From assembly GCA_910577015.1 (NCBI GenBank), contig CAJTKU010000020.1, forward strand, positions 1 through 50,954: a stretch of 50,954 nt of DNA. The letters run 5' to 3'. Positions 1-8,187 of this stretch are shown in pieces. A model generated the notes under the pieces. It saw only the letters and a list, made by a program, of their open reading frames with translations, made no database searches and had not been told where the DNA came from. The first letter of the stretch is position 1; the number at the start of each line of letters is the position of its first letter. This stretch comes from an uncultured Lachnospiraceae bacterium (GTDB lineage Bacteria > Bacillota > Clostridia > Lachnospirales > Lachnospiraceae). A program made the translations under genes and the position numbers.

Positions 1-96
1 AGGGGATTGTCCCATTGTAATTTGACACACATCCCCCAACTTACGCTGTTCCCAATCATTAGTATAACCTTTAAACCTAATCTTCGGATTATTCAT
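1..96 (-). CDS. hsdS: Type I restriction enzyme specificity subunit HsdS, N-terminal fragment
   Basis: The minus strand opens an ATG at 96 that stays open to the window edge (32 codons). The translation begins MNNPKIRFKGYTNDWEQRKL and continues GDVCQITMGQSP, the typical start of an HsdS subunit: an F-x-G-Y-T-x-D-W-E-Q-R-K-L entry followed by the first target-recognition domain. HsdS chooses the bipartite DNA target of the type I methyltransferase/restriction complex. It starts 5 bp after the hsdM stop, with GAGGGG upstream as ribosome-binding site, so it is translated in the same operon. The rest of the gene, and hsdR if present, lie outside the window. It is too short for the track-style ORF threshold but the identity is clear. 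Confidence 0.88.
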   Translation of the reverse strand, partial: MNNPKIRFKGYTNDWEQRKLGDVCQITMGQSP

Positions 97-101
97 ACCT
101 A

Positions 102-1700
102 TCACCCCTCAATCATTGCAATGAAGTTATTTAAAGTTGACATAATACTTTCATCATCCGAAGTTAATTCCTTAAGCATGGAAACAAATTCATTTTGAGT
201 CTCAGCAATCTGTTTATCCGTGTCCTTCATCTCATCAAGGAGTGCATTCAAATCAATTTCTTCTTCCTTTTCAAAAGTATCAACATATCTTGGAATGTTG
301 AGATTAAAATCATTCTCTTCTATATCCTCAAAACTTGCAAGATAAGATTCTTTTTCTACCGTCACCCTCTTATTATATAGATTGATAACAGCATCAATAT
401 TCTCGTCCGTCATTGCATTCTGCTTCTTGCCCTTTTCATACTTTTGTGAAGCATCTATGAACAATACATCCCTTCCGTCTCGATGTTTCTTCAACACAAT
501 GATACAGGTAGGAATAGAAGTATTATAAAACAAGTTTGCCGGTAAGCCTATTACTGCATAAATATTACCGGAACGAAGTAGTTTTTCTCTTATTTTTCCT
601 TCCGCTGCTCCTCTGAACAGAACGCCATGGGGTAATACAATGGCCATCGTACCATAATTTTTCAAGTGATATAAACCATGGAGCAGAAACGCATAATCCG
701 CTTTAGATTTAGGTGCCAGTATGCCGTAATCACTAAACCTCTCATCCTGCAGGAAGCCTGCTGCCGCACTCCACTTTGCAGAATACGGAGGATTCATAAG
801 CACCATATTAAAATCAGTTTCTTCTCCAGTCGGCCAGTCCCCATCAAGGGTATCGCCATTACGAAGCATCTGATTTTCCGGCATAATTCCATGTAAAAAC
901 ATATTCATTCTGGCAAGGTTAAAGGTTGATGTCATCAACTCCTGTCCATAGTATTTGATGTATCCCGGCTCCTTAGCATACTTCTTTGCATTCAGCAAAA
1001 GAGAACCGGAACCCATGCAAGGGTCATATACAGATAGCCCCCTTTTATCTTCCTGTCCGCTAATCGCAATCTTAGTTAAAATTTTAGACACAGCCTGCGG
1101 TGTATAAAATTCCCCAGCTTTTTTACCGGTCTCAGACGCAAATTGCCCAATCAGGTATTCATATGCATTACCTAACACATCTGCATCAGAATTTAACAAA
1201 TCAGCCTTATCTATTTCCTTAATTAAATTTGAAATGGTATCGCTTTGCTTTTGGTCGCCTGTTCCCAGACGATTTGAATACAAATCAATGTCAGTAAACA
1301 AATCCGCAAACAAAGCATCACTCTGTTCGATATTATTAAAAGCCTTTTGCAGTTGTTCCCGGTTAAAGGAATTATTTCTCGCTGCTGCCGCAAAGCAAGT
1401 ATATGTCAAATCCGGTTCAATGACATAATGAAATTCCGACTTAATCTGTTCTTTCAGTTCCTTCGCGCTTTCCTCTTTTAATGCTTCTTTATACGCCTCA
1501 AGAGCCGTTGTTAAATCTTGGGGCTTCTCATCATAAATCAAGTCATATACTTTAATTAAAAATGAATCCGATAAATATTTGTAAAATACAATTCCTAACA
1601 AATAATCCTTATACTCGTTTGCATCCATCTTTGACCGAAGTATATCAGCCCCACTCCATAATACACTTATCAATTCCTTGCTGTTCTCTGATTCCGCCAT
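102..1700 (-). CDS. hsdM: Type I restriction-modification DNA methyltransferase subunit HsdM
   Basis: A 532-residue N6-adenine methyltransferase subunit. The N-terminal helical HsdM_N region is followed by the linker E-F-Y-T-P-Q-A-V, the SAM-binding motif DPCMGSGSLLL near residue 226 and the catalytic NPPY motif near residue 301; both are intact. With HsdS it methylates the recognition site, and with HsdR it forms the restriction complex. I chose the ATG at 1700 (MAESENSKEL) because GGAGGAAGG lies just upstream and the preceding HTH gene stops 1 bp before; an upstream in-frame ATG at 1727 sits inside that gene. Length is normal for HsdM (about 500-540). hsdS follows after 5 bp. Confidence 0.95.
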   Translation of the reverse strand: MAESENSKELISVLWSGADILRSKMDANEYKDYLLGIVFYKYLSDSFLIKVYDLIYDEKPQDLTTALEAYKEALKEESAKELKEQIKSEFHYVIEPDLTYTCFAAAARNNSFNREQLQKAFNNIEQSDALFADLFTDIDLYSNRLGTGDQKQSDTISNLIKEIDKADLLNSDADVLGNAYEYLIGQFASETGKKAGEFYTPQAVSKILTKIAISGQEDKRGLSVYDPCMGSGSLLLNAKKYAKEPGYIKYYGQELMTSTFNLARMNMFLHGIMPENQMLRNGDTLDGDWPTGEETDFNMVLMNPPYSAKWSAAAGFLQDERFSDYGILAPKSKADYAFLLHGLYHLKNYGTMAIVLPHGVLFRGAAEGKIREKLLRSGNIYAVIGLPANLFYNTSIPTCIIVLKKHRDGRDVLFIDASQKYEKGKKQNAMTDENIDAVINLYNKRVTVEKESYLASFEDIEENDFNLNIPRYVDTFEKEEEIDLNALLDEMKDTDKQIAETQNEFVSMLKELTSDDESIMSTLNNFIAMIEG

Positions 1701-1701
1701 T

Positions 1702-1932
1702 TTACCTTCCTCCGTCTTCCCTCTCAATCTCTACTATATCATCCATCCCACAATTCAGTGCAATGCATATCCGCACCAAAACATCCATTGCCACATACTC
1801 ATTGTTTGCAATCTTAACCATAGTACTTCTGGCAATAGATGTTTTTTCCCTAAGCTGCTGCTTGGAAATATCTCTGTCTATTAACAATTTCCACAATGGT
1901 TTATAATTTATTTTTGTTCGTTCAGTTGCCAT
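1702..1932 (-). CDS. Small XRE/Cro-type HTH regulator preceding hsdM
   Basis: A 76-residue protein that is almost entirely one helix-turn-helix: W-K-L-L-I-D-R-D-I-S-K-Q-Q-L-R-E-K-T then SIARSTMVKIANNEYVAMDV, the Cro/CI-type pattern with a recognition helix around residues 30-40. The ATG at 1932 is preceded by GGGAGG at 7 bp spacing; a TTG five codons upstream is less likely because it overlaps that site. The stop lies 1 bp from the hsdM start, and the hsdM ribosome-binding site is inside its last codons, so the two are translationally linked. The likely role is a controller-type regulator of the restriction-modification operon acting at the promoter at 1983-2011. Function is inferred from fold and position. 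Confidence 0.82.
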   Translation of the reverse strand: MATERTKINYKPLWKLLIDRDISKQQLREKTSIARSTMVKIANNEYVAMDVLVRICIALNCGMDDIVEIEREDGGR

Positions 1933-1982
1933 AAAGCATCCTCCCAATTTATAAACATACGATTGTATATATCGACAGTTTC

Positions 1983-2011
1983 AGTATACCATAGCATTGT
2001 TGCATTCGCAA
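1983..2011 (-). promoter_or_regulatory. Sigma-A type promoter of the HTH-hsdM-hsdS operon
   Basis: On the minus strand, -35 TTGCGA (2011-2006), a 17-bp spacer and -10 TATACT (1988-1983) with a TGG extended -10. It lies about 50 bp upstream of the HTH start codon. Confidence 0.65.
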
Positions 2012-2111
2012 TCATAATGTTTGAGAACTCATACATGCTTTATAAATTTTCCAATCCAATATCAGATTCGCTACCTTTAAATACAATCTTTAATCCTCGA
2101 TTCTGTCAATT

Positions 2112-2154
2112 AAAAAGGAATCTCCATAGGCTTACCCTATCTCGATTCCTTTTC
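2112..2154 (-). terminator. Terminator after folA (possibly bidirectional)
   Basis: The arms AAAAGGAATC and GATTCCTTTTT face each other across about 21 nt, and on the minus strand the right arm runs into a T tract then AATT. It sits between the folA stop at 2185 and the restriction-modification promoter, so it would separate the two units. Confidence 0.6.
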
Positions 2155-2184
2155 TAAATCTTTTTCTATGCGTAATACATACAT

Positions 2185-2673
2185 TTATCTTCTCTCATAC
2201 TTCCTAAAATAATAAGTCATATCAAAATAAGTCTGTTCTTCGCTCTCCTCCGTCAGCTTCCACTCCCCGCTTTCGTCCAGGTTTTCAAAGTATCTGGTTG
2301 CGGCATAAGCCTTCTCCACCATGGTGACATACGCCGTATCGCAATGTGCGAGCAGCAGCCGGTATATGCTTTCGCCGCCTAAGACATAGACCTCCTTATC
2401 TTTGTCGCCGTTAAGCGCCGCAAACAGTTCTTCCTTGGAATGTACGGTTTTTGCCCCTTTGGCGCTGTAGGAGGCATTTTCCGACAGCACAATAGTACTG
2501 ACCCCATACATCGGCGCTCCCTGCTGCATGTCCTGAAATGTCTTCCTTCCCATCACCACGATGCTGCCTGCCGTCAGGCGCTGCAGGTTACGCCGGTCTG
2601 CCGGAATCTGCACAAGCAGCCCGTCCCCTCCGCCGATAGCCCAGTTTTCATCCACCGTTACCACAATATTCAT
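2185..2673 (-). CDS. folA: Dihydrofolate reductase
   Basis: A 162-residue DHFR that reduces dihydrofolate to tetrahydrofolate with NADPH. Visible family marks: N-terminal MNIVVTVDENWAIGGGDGLL, the acidic residue in I-P-A-D (the E. coli Asp27 position), G-S-I-V-V-M-G-R-K-T-F for cofactor binding, and VLGGESIY near residue 97, matching the VIGGxxIY motif. The usual Trp after G-x-L-L is replaced by Val (GLLVQIPAD), a moderate departure from the consensus. It is the last gene of the operon that begins with the metallo-beta-lactamase protein and includes thyA, 10 bp after the lipoprotein gene. ThyA produces dihydrofolate, so pairing with DHFR closes the folate cycle. Confidence 0.93.
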   Translation of the reverse strand: MNIVVTVDENWAIGGGDGLLVQIPADRRNLQRLTAGSIVVMGRKTFQDMQQGAPMYGVSTIVLSENASYSAKGAKTVHSKEELFAALNGDKDKEVYVLGGESIYRLLLAHCDTAYVTMVEKAYAATRYFENLDESGEWKLTEESEEQTYFDMTYYFRKYERR

Positions 2674-2683
2674 GTCCGCTCCT

Positions 2684-3514
2684 TTATCCCACCATCGGTG
2701 GCAGTGGTTCCTCCCCTATTAACTGCATTTCCCCGTCTATCAATTCATAAATTTCCCGTTTCAGTACGTCGTCCCTATAATCATCATATATGTATCCTAC
2801 CATTTGTAGCTCGCCGTTTTCGTCATATGCATAATAATGTGTCTCCCATGAGCAACAGCTATCCCTCATTTCCACCACTATCTGTTCTTTTTCCGTGTCA
2901 ATTAAAGTAGGCTCACATATACAGAAAGCATATGTAAACTGCTGTTCTTCCTTATCCCACAGCCAGTAATAGTACGGAATATTGACGAGGGGAATCCATG
3001 CAAATAGGCCAATGTCCTCCACGCCGTCAAAATTCATATCTCCAATATACAGCCCCCCATCTTCATCCCATGTCTCCGTATATCCCTCTATATATCCATA
3101 ATCCGTATCCTCCTCTTGTATGGCCTCTTTAACAGATATGGTCTGAATCAAATTTGCACCGTCATACACATCAATCTTATCTATTCCATAACAACTCCTA
3201 TCCTCCGGCCGAAACCCATGCAGGATTAAGTCCAGCTTCCTGCCGTTATCCACGGTAATTTCTGCTGTAACGGTATAGTGTCCCCATTTGGGCTTCTCTT
3301 CCTCCTTCGGCGCTTTTTTGTCCTCGTCTGCTGTTTTTACAGTGTCTGCCCTATCTTCCGACAGTGTGGGAACTAATTCCTCTTCTGTTTCACACATCGC
3401 CTTTTCTTTCCCTATGTTCCGTAACGCCCATTCTTTGGATGACGGAGCGCCGCATGCCATGCAGAATAAAAGCAGAAACACCGCCGCGCCTGCTAAAAGT
3501 CCCTTCTTATTCAT
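2684..3514 (-). CDS. Putative lipoprotein of unknown function
   Basis: A 276-residue secreted protein. It starts with a charged MNKK, a hydrophobic stretch (GLLAGAAVFLLLF) and a Cys at about residue 21 in CMACGAP, consistent with lipid modification after signal peptidase II cleavage. The mature part is acidic and rich in Tyr/Trp. It contains GDMNFDGVEDIGL, which resembles the acidic D-x-N-x-D-G-x-x-D loops of calcium-binding or FG-GAP-like surface proteins. The start codon overlaps the stop of the DUF1801 gene by 4 bp (ATGA), and folA follows after 10 bp. I do not recognise a specific function, and its link to the folate genes may only be co-transcription. Confidence 0.75.
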   Translation of the reverse strand: MNKKGLLAGAAVFLLLFCMACGAPSSKEWALRNIGKEKAMCETEEELVPTLSEDRADTVKTADEDKKAPKEEEKPKWGHYTVTAEITVDNGRKLDLILHGFRPEDRSCYGIDKIDVYDGANLIQTISVKEAIQEEDTDYGYIEGYTETWDEDGGLYIGDMNFDGVEDIGLFAWIPLVNIPYYYWLWDKEEQQFTYAFCICEPTLIDTEKEQIVVEMRDSCCSWETHYYAYDENGELQMVGYIYDDYRDDVLKREIYELIDGEMQLIGEEPLPPMVG

Positions 3515-3858
3515 CTTAATCCCTCTTGTAAATTATACGCTTCCCGAAATATCCTTTTCAGTCCGTCACACGGTATCGCCTGTCCAACAAATATCTGTAA
3601 CATACCTTTCGGCGTCTTCTTATAATCTTGCCATTCATCCCCCTGCCATTCTGCCCCGCAAGCCTGAATATTGATATGGTCCTTAAAAGGTATCAGCCTT
3701 ACAAAAGCATCTTCCACATAATAACTCGGCAGCTTTGCCCACAATTTTTCTTCCGGCCTTTCGGAAACGCTTTCATAAAGAAGCGCCCTCAATTTCCCAT
3801 ATAAATCAATTATCTCAGGCGGATATTTACTTATATACTCTTTTACCTTTTCATCCAT
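3511..3858 (-). CDS. DUF1801-like small protein
   Basis: A 115-residue soluble protein with the layout of DUF1801/YdhG-like proteins: an N-terminal helix with Y-I-S-K-Y-P-P-E, a central A-K-L-P-S-Y-Y-V and F-V-R-L-I-P-F-K-D-H-I-N-I strand region, and a C-terminal helix. Proteins of this fold are annotated as frataxin-like or iron-chaperone candidates, but the biochemical role is uncertain. It starts 9 bp after thyA, with GGAGG upstream, and overlaps the lipoprotein start by 4 bp, so it is a middle gene of the thyA-folA operon. Family assignment is from pattern, not a search. Confidence 0.7.
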   Translation of the reverse strand: MDEKVKEYISKYPPEIIDLYGKLRALLYESVSERPEEKLWAKLPSYYVEDAFVRLIPFKDHINIQACGAEWQGDEWQDYKKTPKGMLQIFVGQAIPCDGLKRIFREAYNLQEGLR

Positions 3859-3867
3859 GGCCTCCTC

Positions 3868-4716
3868 CTAAACGGCAATCGGAATATTTTCAATCTGTGG
3901 GCCAAATTCATAGCCCTCAAGCTTCACATCATTTCTGGTGAACTCATAAAAATCGTGTATGTCCGGATTCAGCCAGAACCTTGGCGCTTCTTTGGGCTCT
4001 CTTTTTATCAGTTCCTCAATAATGGGAATATGCCTGTCATAAATATGGGCGTCGGCAATCACATGCACCAGTTCCCCCGCCTGCATGTCGCACACCTGCG
4101 CAAGCATGTGGACTAACACCGCATACTGTACCACGTTCCAGTTGTTTGCCGCCAGCACATCCTGGGAACGCTGGTTCAGCACGGCGTTCAGCGTAAGCTT
4201 TTCGTCTCCTTTTTTCTGCGTCACATTAAATGTCATGCTGTAGGCGCATGGGTACAGGTTCATTTCATGCAAATCCTGATGCACATATATATTTGTCATG
4301 ATACGCCGGGAAAAGGGATTGTTTTTCAAATCAAATATCACCCTGTCCACCTGGTCCATCATGCCTTCTTTGTACTGATGCTTCACCCCGAGCTGATATC
4401 CGTAAGCCTTGCCTATGGAACCGTCCTCATCCGCCCACTCATCCCAGATATGGCTGTGCAAATCATGGATATTGTTGGATTTCTGCTGCCATATCCATAG
4501 GATTTCATCGGTGGCGGTTTTTAACGCAGTGCGCCGCAGGGTGAGAATCGGGAACTCCTCCGCCAGATTATAACGGTTTACCACGCCAAACTTCTTCACC
4601 GTATAAGCCGGCGTCCCGTCCTCCCACTTAGGCCTCACCTTTTCCCCCTCGGTGCTCGTCCCGTTGTCCAGTATATCCCTGCACATATCAATAAATATCC
4701 TATCCGCCCGGCTCAT
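3868..4716 (-). CDS. thyA: Thymidylate synthase
   Basis: A 282-residue folate-dependent thymidylate synthase (dUMP to dTMP, with methylene-tetrahydrofolate oxidised to dihydrofolate). The catalytic Cys is in L-Y-P-C-A-Y-S-M near residue 155, preceded by the phosphate-binding S-R-R-I-M. QRSQDVLAANNWN is the dUMP-binding signature, and HIYDRHI lies towards the C terminus. Family members usually have PCH rather than PCA; the Cys itself is intact. I chose the ATG at 4716 (MSRADRIF) because GGAGG stands 5 bp upstream; an ATG at 4728 lacks a ribosome-binding site. It follows the metallo-beta-lactamase gene by about 25 bp. Confidence 0.95.
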   Translation of the reverse strand: MSRADRIFIDMCRDILDNGTSTEGEKVRPKWEDGTPAYTVKKFGVVNRYNLAEEFPILTLRRTALKTATDEILWIWQQKSNNIHDLHSHIWDEWADEDGSIGKAYGYQLGVKHQYKEGMMDQVDRVIFDLKNNPFSRRIMTNIYVHQDLHEMNLYPCAYSMTFNVTQKKGDEKLTLNAVLNQRSQDVLAANNWNVVQYAVLVHMLAQVCDMQAGELVHVIADAHIYDRHIPIIEELIKREPKEAPRFWLNPDIHDFYEFTRNDVKLEGYEFGPQIENIPIAV

Positions 4717-4740
4717 CTTTTCCTCCATTCCGAAGCGCTT

Positions 4741-6339
4741 TCACGCTTCCCACTTATCGCAAATGGTCGTCACCTGGTCCGCAAACTTTGCCAAATCTTT
4801 GTTACTGCTTCCTTCGCTTCTCTTAATAATGGCAAGCAGCCTCTGCCCTGCAGCAAGCAGCCTTGCATAAACGCCTGAAGCAGTCTTTTCCCTCTTCTTA
4901 ACGGCTATCGGCTCTGCTTCATATTCCAGTTTGCCGGTGGCAAGGTTAAATACCGTACCGCTGTAAGGGGCATACGCTTTGACCCCGTGTTCCGCCATCA
5001 GGCATTCCACAAAGGAATTGCAGACGCTGTCTTCACCATGCACCACAAAAACCTTGCGGGGTTTTTCCTTAAACGCCAGAACCCAGTCAAGCAATCCGTT
5101 TTTATCCGCATGACCGCTGAGCCCTGCCAGTTTCGCTATTTTGGCCCGAATCTCTATCGGCTCGCCAAACAGCTTTACTTCTTTTGCCCCCTCCACAATA
5201 GCCCTGCCGAGGGTACCCACCGACTGATATCCCACAAAAAGGATGGTAGACTCCGGTCTCCAGAGGTTATGCTTCAAATGATGCCTGATTCGTCCCGCTT
5301 CACACATTCCGGATGCCGAAATAATTACCTTTGGCGTATCCTCAAAGTTTATCGCCTTGGATTCATCACTGGTGATGGACAGCTTCAAACCCGGAAATGA
5401 GATGGGATTGATGCCCTGATGCACCAACTCCAATGCCTCCTCGCCAAAGCATTCCGCTTTATTTTCCTGGAAAATGGACGTAGCGCGCACAGCCATGGGA
5501 CTGTCCACATATACAGGGAAAACGCTGTGTCCTTTCACAAGTCCGTCCGCTTTGATTTTTCTGATATAGTAAAGGATTTCCTGTGTTCTGCCCACTGCAA
5601 AAGAAGGAATCACCACATTCCCGCCCTTGTCAAGGGTTTCCTGTATAATCTTTGCCAGCTCCTGCGCATAATCCGGATGGTCCACCCCGTGAAGCCTGTC
5701 GCCATATGTGCTTTCCATCACGACATAATCCGCTTCCTCCGTATAGCGGGGATGCTTTAACAGCGGTTTGTCCTTGTTGCCGATATCTCCCGAAAACACA
5801 ATCTTCTTACTGGAATCCCCTTCCGTCAGCCAGACTTCGATACTGGCAGAACCCAGAAGATGTCCTATATCCGTAAAACGTATCTTTACGCCCTCGCATA
5901 CATCTATAATCGTATCGTAATGGCAGGGCACAATGCGCCTAATCAGACCTTCCGCGTCTTCCATGGTGTATACCGGTTCTACTTTTTCCATACCGGCGCT
6001 TCTCTTCGCCTTCCGGTTTTTCCACTCTGCCTCCATCGCCTGAATATGGGCACAGTCACGCAGCATGATTTCACACAAATCTGCCGATGCATCCGTTGCA
6101 AACACTTGTCCCCTGAATCCCTTTGCATACAGAAGAGGCAGCATGCCGGAATGGTCCACATGCGCGTGTGTCAGAAGCACATAATCGATACAGGCTTCCT
6201 CCACCGGCAGCTTTGCATTTTCAAAGGTGTTGACACCTTGTTCCATGCCGTAGTCCACCAAAATATACTTTCCACCCACCTCAAGGCAATGGCAGCTTCC
6301 TGTCACCTCATGGTCTGCTCCGATAAATGTCAGTTTCAT
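4741..6339 (-). CDS. Beta-CASP metallo-beta-lactamase fold nuclease (RNA processing type)
   Basis: A 532-residue protein of the YSH1/CPSF-73-like group. The metallo-beta-lactamase core has HAHVDHSG near residue 57, a later DIGHLLGSA, FSGDIGNKD, and MESTYGDR. The beta-CASP part includes IISASGMCEAGRIRHHLK, YQSVGTLGR and SGHADKNGLL, followed by a FVVHGE ending. Such proteins are zinc-dependent endo- or exonucleases on RNA, or occasionally act on DNA. The ATG at 6339 (MKLTFIGADHEVTGS) fits the family start; the open frame runs 44 codons further upstream through the promoter region and is not coding there. First gene of the thyA-folA operon. Confidence 0.9.
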   Translation of the reverse strand: MKLTFIGADHEVTGSCHCLEVGGKYILVDYGMEQGVNTFENAKLPVEEACIDYVLLTHAHVDHSGMLPLLYAKGFRGQVFATDASADLCEIMLRDCAHIQAMEAEWKNRKAKRSAGMEKVEPVYTMEDAEGLIRRIVPCHYDTIIDVCEGVKIRFTDIGHLLGSASIEVWLTEGDSSKKIVFSGDIGNKDKPLLKHPRYTEEADYVVMESTYGDRLHGVDHPDYAQELAKIIQETLDKGGNVVIPSFAVGRTQEILYYIRKIKADGLVKGHSVFPVYVDSPMAVRATSIFQENKAECFGEEALELVHQGINPISFPGLKLSITSDESKAINFEDTPKVIISASGMCEAGRIRHHLKHNLWRPESTILFVGYQSVGTLGRAIVEGAKEVKLFGEPIEIRAKIAKLAGLSGHADKNGLLDWVLAFKEKPRKVFVVHGEDSVCNSFVECLMAEHGVKAYAPYSGTVFNLATGKLEYEAEPIAVKKREKTASGVYARLLAAGQRLLAIIKRSEGSSNKDLAKFADQVTTICDKWEA

Positions 6340-6433
6340 CCTTATCCCCACGCCTTTCCCGCCCGGACTTTCCCTAAACCTCAAAAGCCCCGAACGTAAA
6401 ATGTATAGTTTTGCAATTAAATACCTTATAACC

Positions 6434-6462
6434 ATTGTATAATGATATGCTTTGCAAATCAA
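6434..6462 (-). promoter_or_regulatory. Promoter of the nuclease-thyA-folA operon
   Basis: -35 TTGATT (6462-6457), a 17-bp spacer and -10 TACAAT (6439-6434), about 95 bp before the nuclease start codon and directly after the MATE gene stop. Confidence 0.6.
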
Positions 6463-6467
6463 GCATT

Positions 6468-7901
6468 TCACTCTCGCGTTTCATTTTTTTCGGGAAAAAG
6501 CTTCTCGCCCTGTTCCGTTTTCGTCTCCGGCATTGTTTTCTTTTCCCTGCCTGCCTTTATGTAAGGATTTTTCCAAAAAGCAATAAGCAATTCGACTGCC
6601 ATCAGACACCAGATAATCGGTTCACAGAATATAACGGCAGCATACTTGTATTTAGGAATAAGCAGGGCGGCAAAAAGAATTTTCCCTATCAGCTCTATAA
6701 TGCTGGAGCCTAACGGCAATATTTTCTGTCCGATTGCCTGCAATGCATTTCTGGTACAGTTTACAAGCCCCAGCACAAAGTAAAAAGGAGCAACCACCCT
6801 TAGATACCTTGCACCGTTTTCCAGAACAACCGTTTCGGAAGAGCCGGAAATCAGGCGTACCATAAAAGGCGCAAAAATCCATAAAAAGACGGTAATGGCA
6901 AGCGTTGCACAGGCATTGTACAGATAAGCGCTTTTCATTGCCTTTCGGATACGGCCGACCTGATTGGCCCCCCGATTCTGGGACACAAAAGTACTGACGG
7001 TCTGCGTCATTGCCGAAAACAGCATCATGCCTAACTGATACAATTTTCTGGCGGCAGTATGGCCTGCTATAATCAGATACCCAAGATTATTAATCCCTGC
7101 CTGTAAAATTGCGCTTCCGGCAGAAACAAGGCAGTGCATCAAAGCCATGGACAGGCCCTGTGCTGTCATCTCCTTATACAAACCCGCATCAAAAGCAAAA
7201 TGCTTCTTCTCAGGAATCAGGATACGAGCTTTTTTTACAATATAAATCAGGCATAGAACCACCGATAATCCCTGTGCAATCACGGTCGCCGCAGCGGCGC
7301 CCACAATCCCCATATTCAGATGGCGGATAAACAAAATGTCAAGTACAATATTGGTTATGGATGAAATAACCAGAAACACCAGCGGCATAACGCTGTTACC
7401 GATGGCCCGCAGCATGCCCGCACACAAGTTATAGGCAAACATAACCCCCATAAACAGAGTAATGGTTGACACATACTGATAAGCCTCACCTATAATTTCC
7501 GGCGGCGTATTTAACAGTTTCAAAAAGGGCGTAATTATCGCTCTTGTAAGGAGCGTGAGTACCAGCGTAATGACCGCGCCAATCACAAGGGAAGATGCGA
7601 CCGAACGCTTTAAAAGATTTTCATCCTTTGAACCATAACTTCTTGCAGTTACCAGGGACAACCCGCCTCCGATGCCAAAGGCAAATCCAATCAATAAATC
7701 GTATGCCGGTGTAGCCGCCCCCATTGCAGCAAGGGCCGTATCTCCCAGAGTATGCCCCACTATCACGGTATCTGCCATATTATACAACTGTTGGAATATG
7801 CTCGATAAAAACAGCGGCATTGCAAAGCGAAACATGGGGCCAAAAATGGGACCATGCAATAAGTCAACGCCGGATGGCTTTAATAATGCCTTCTTGTTCA
7901 T
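6468..7901 (-). CDS. MATE family multidrug/metabolite efflux transporter
   Basis: A 477-residue polytopic inner-membrane protein with about 12 hydrophobic helices in two halves, as in MATE Na+/H+ antiporters. Characteristic stretches are F-A-M-P-L-F-L-S-S-I-F-Q-Q-L-Y-N-M-A-D-T near residue 35, V-I-V-G-H-T-L-G, and the second-half SAMTQTVSTFVSQNRGANQ. The substrate cannot be told from sequence. The ATG at 7901 (MNKKALLK) has AAGGAGG 7 bp upstream; the open frame upstream crosses the tRNA-Gly gene and is spurious. It has a charged C-terminal tail. No clear promoter of its own was found between the tRNA terminator and the start, so readthrough from the tRNA promoter is possible. Confidence 0.9.
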   Translation of the reverse strand: MNKKALLKPSGVDLLHGPIFGPMFRFAMPLFLSSIFQQLYNMADTVIVGHTLGDTALAAMGAATPAYDLLIGFAFGIGGGLSLVTARSYGSKDENLLKRSVASSLVIGAVITLVLTLLTRAIITPFLKLLNTPPEIIGEAYQYVSTITLFMGVMFAYNLCAGMLRAIGNSVMPLVFLVISSITNIVLDILFIRHLNMGIVGAAAATVIAQGLSVVLCLIYIVKKARILIPEKKHFAFDAGLYKEMTAQGLSMALMHCLVSAGSAILQAGINNLGYLIIAGHTAARKLYQLGMMLFSAMTQTVSTFVSQNRGANQVGRIRKAMKSAYLYNACATLAITVFLWIFAPFMVRLISGSSETVVLENGARYLRVVAPFYFVLGLVNCTRNALQAIGQKILPLGSSIIELIGKILFAALLIPKYKYAAVIFCEPIIWCLMAVELLIAFWKNPYIKAGREKKTMPETKTEQGEKLFPEKNETRE

Positions 7902-7946
7902 GCCTTTTCCTCCTTCATTATCCAAATCCATACATTCCCATAAACC

Positions 7947-7984
7947 AAAAAGCATCAAATATCTTTCCAGATATTTAATGCTTT
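7947..7984 (-). terminator. Terminator of the tRNA-Gly transcript
   Basis: On the minus strand, AAAGCAT..AAATATCT pairs with AGATATTT..ATGCTTT around a GGA loop, ending in five T's. It starts about 10 nt after the tRNA 3' end. Confidence 0.75.
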
Positions 7985-7993
7985 CATCATAAA

Positions 7994-8065
<72 letters not shown>

Positions 8066-8098
8066 ACATTACCTGTCCTTTTCTTACGGACAAGTAAT

Positions 8099-8127
8099 AA
8101 TATACTATAAGATTTCTTTTTTGTCAA
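8099..8127 (-). promoter_or_regulatory. Strong promoter of tRNA-Gly
   Basis: Consensus -35 TTGACA (8127-8122), a 17-bp spacer and -10 TATATT (8104-8099), about 34 bp before the tRNA 5' end. A short inverted repeat (TTACTTGTCC / GGACAGGTAA) lies in the leader. Confidence 0.85.
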
Positions 8128-8187
8128 CAACGTTTCCTTCAAATACACGCTCCGGCCGCCGCAATGCAGCTTGACGAGCCACAACTT

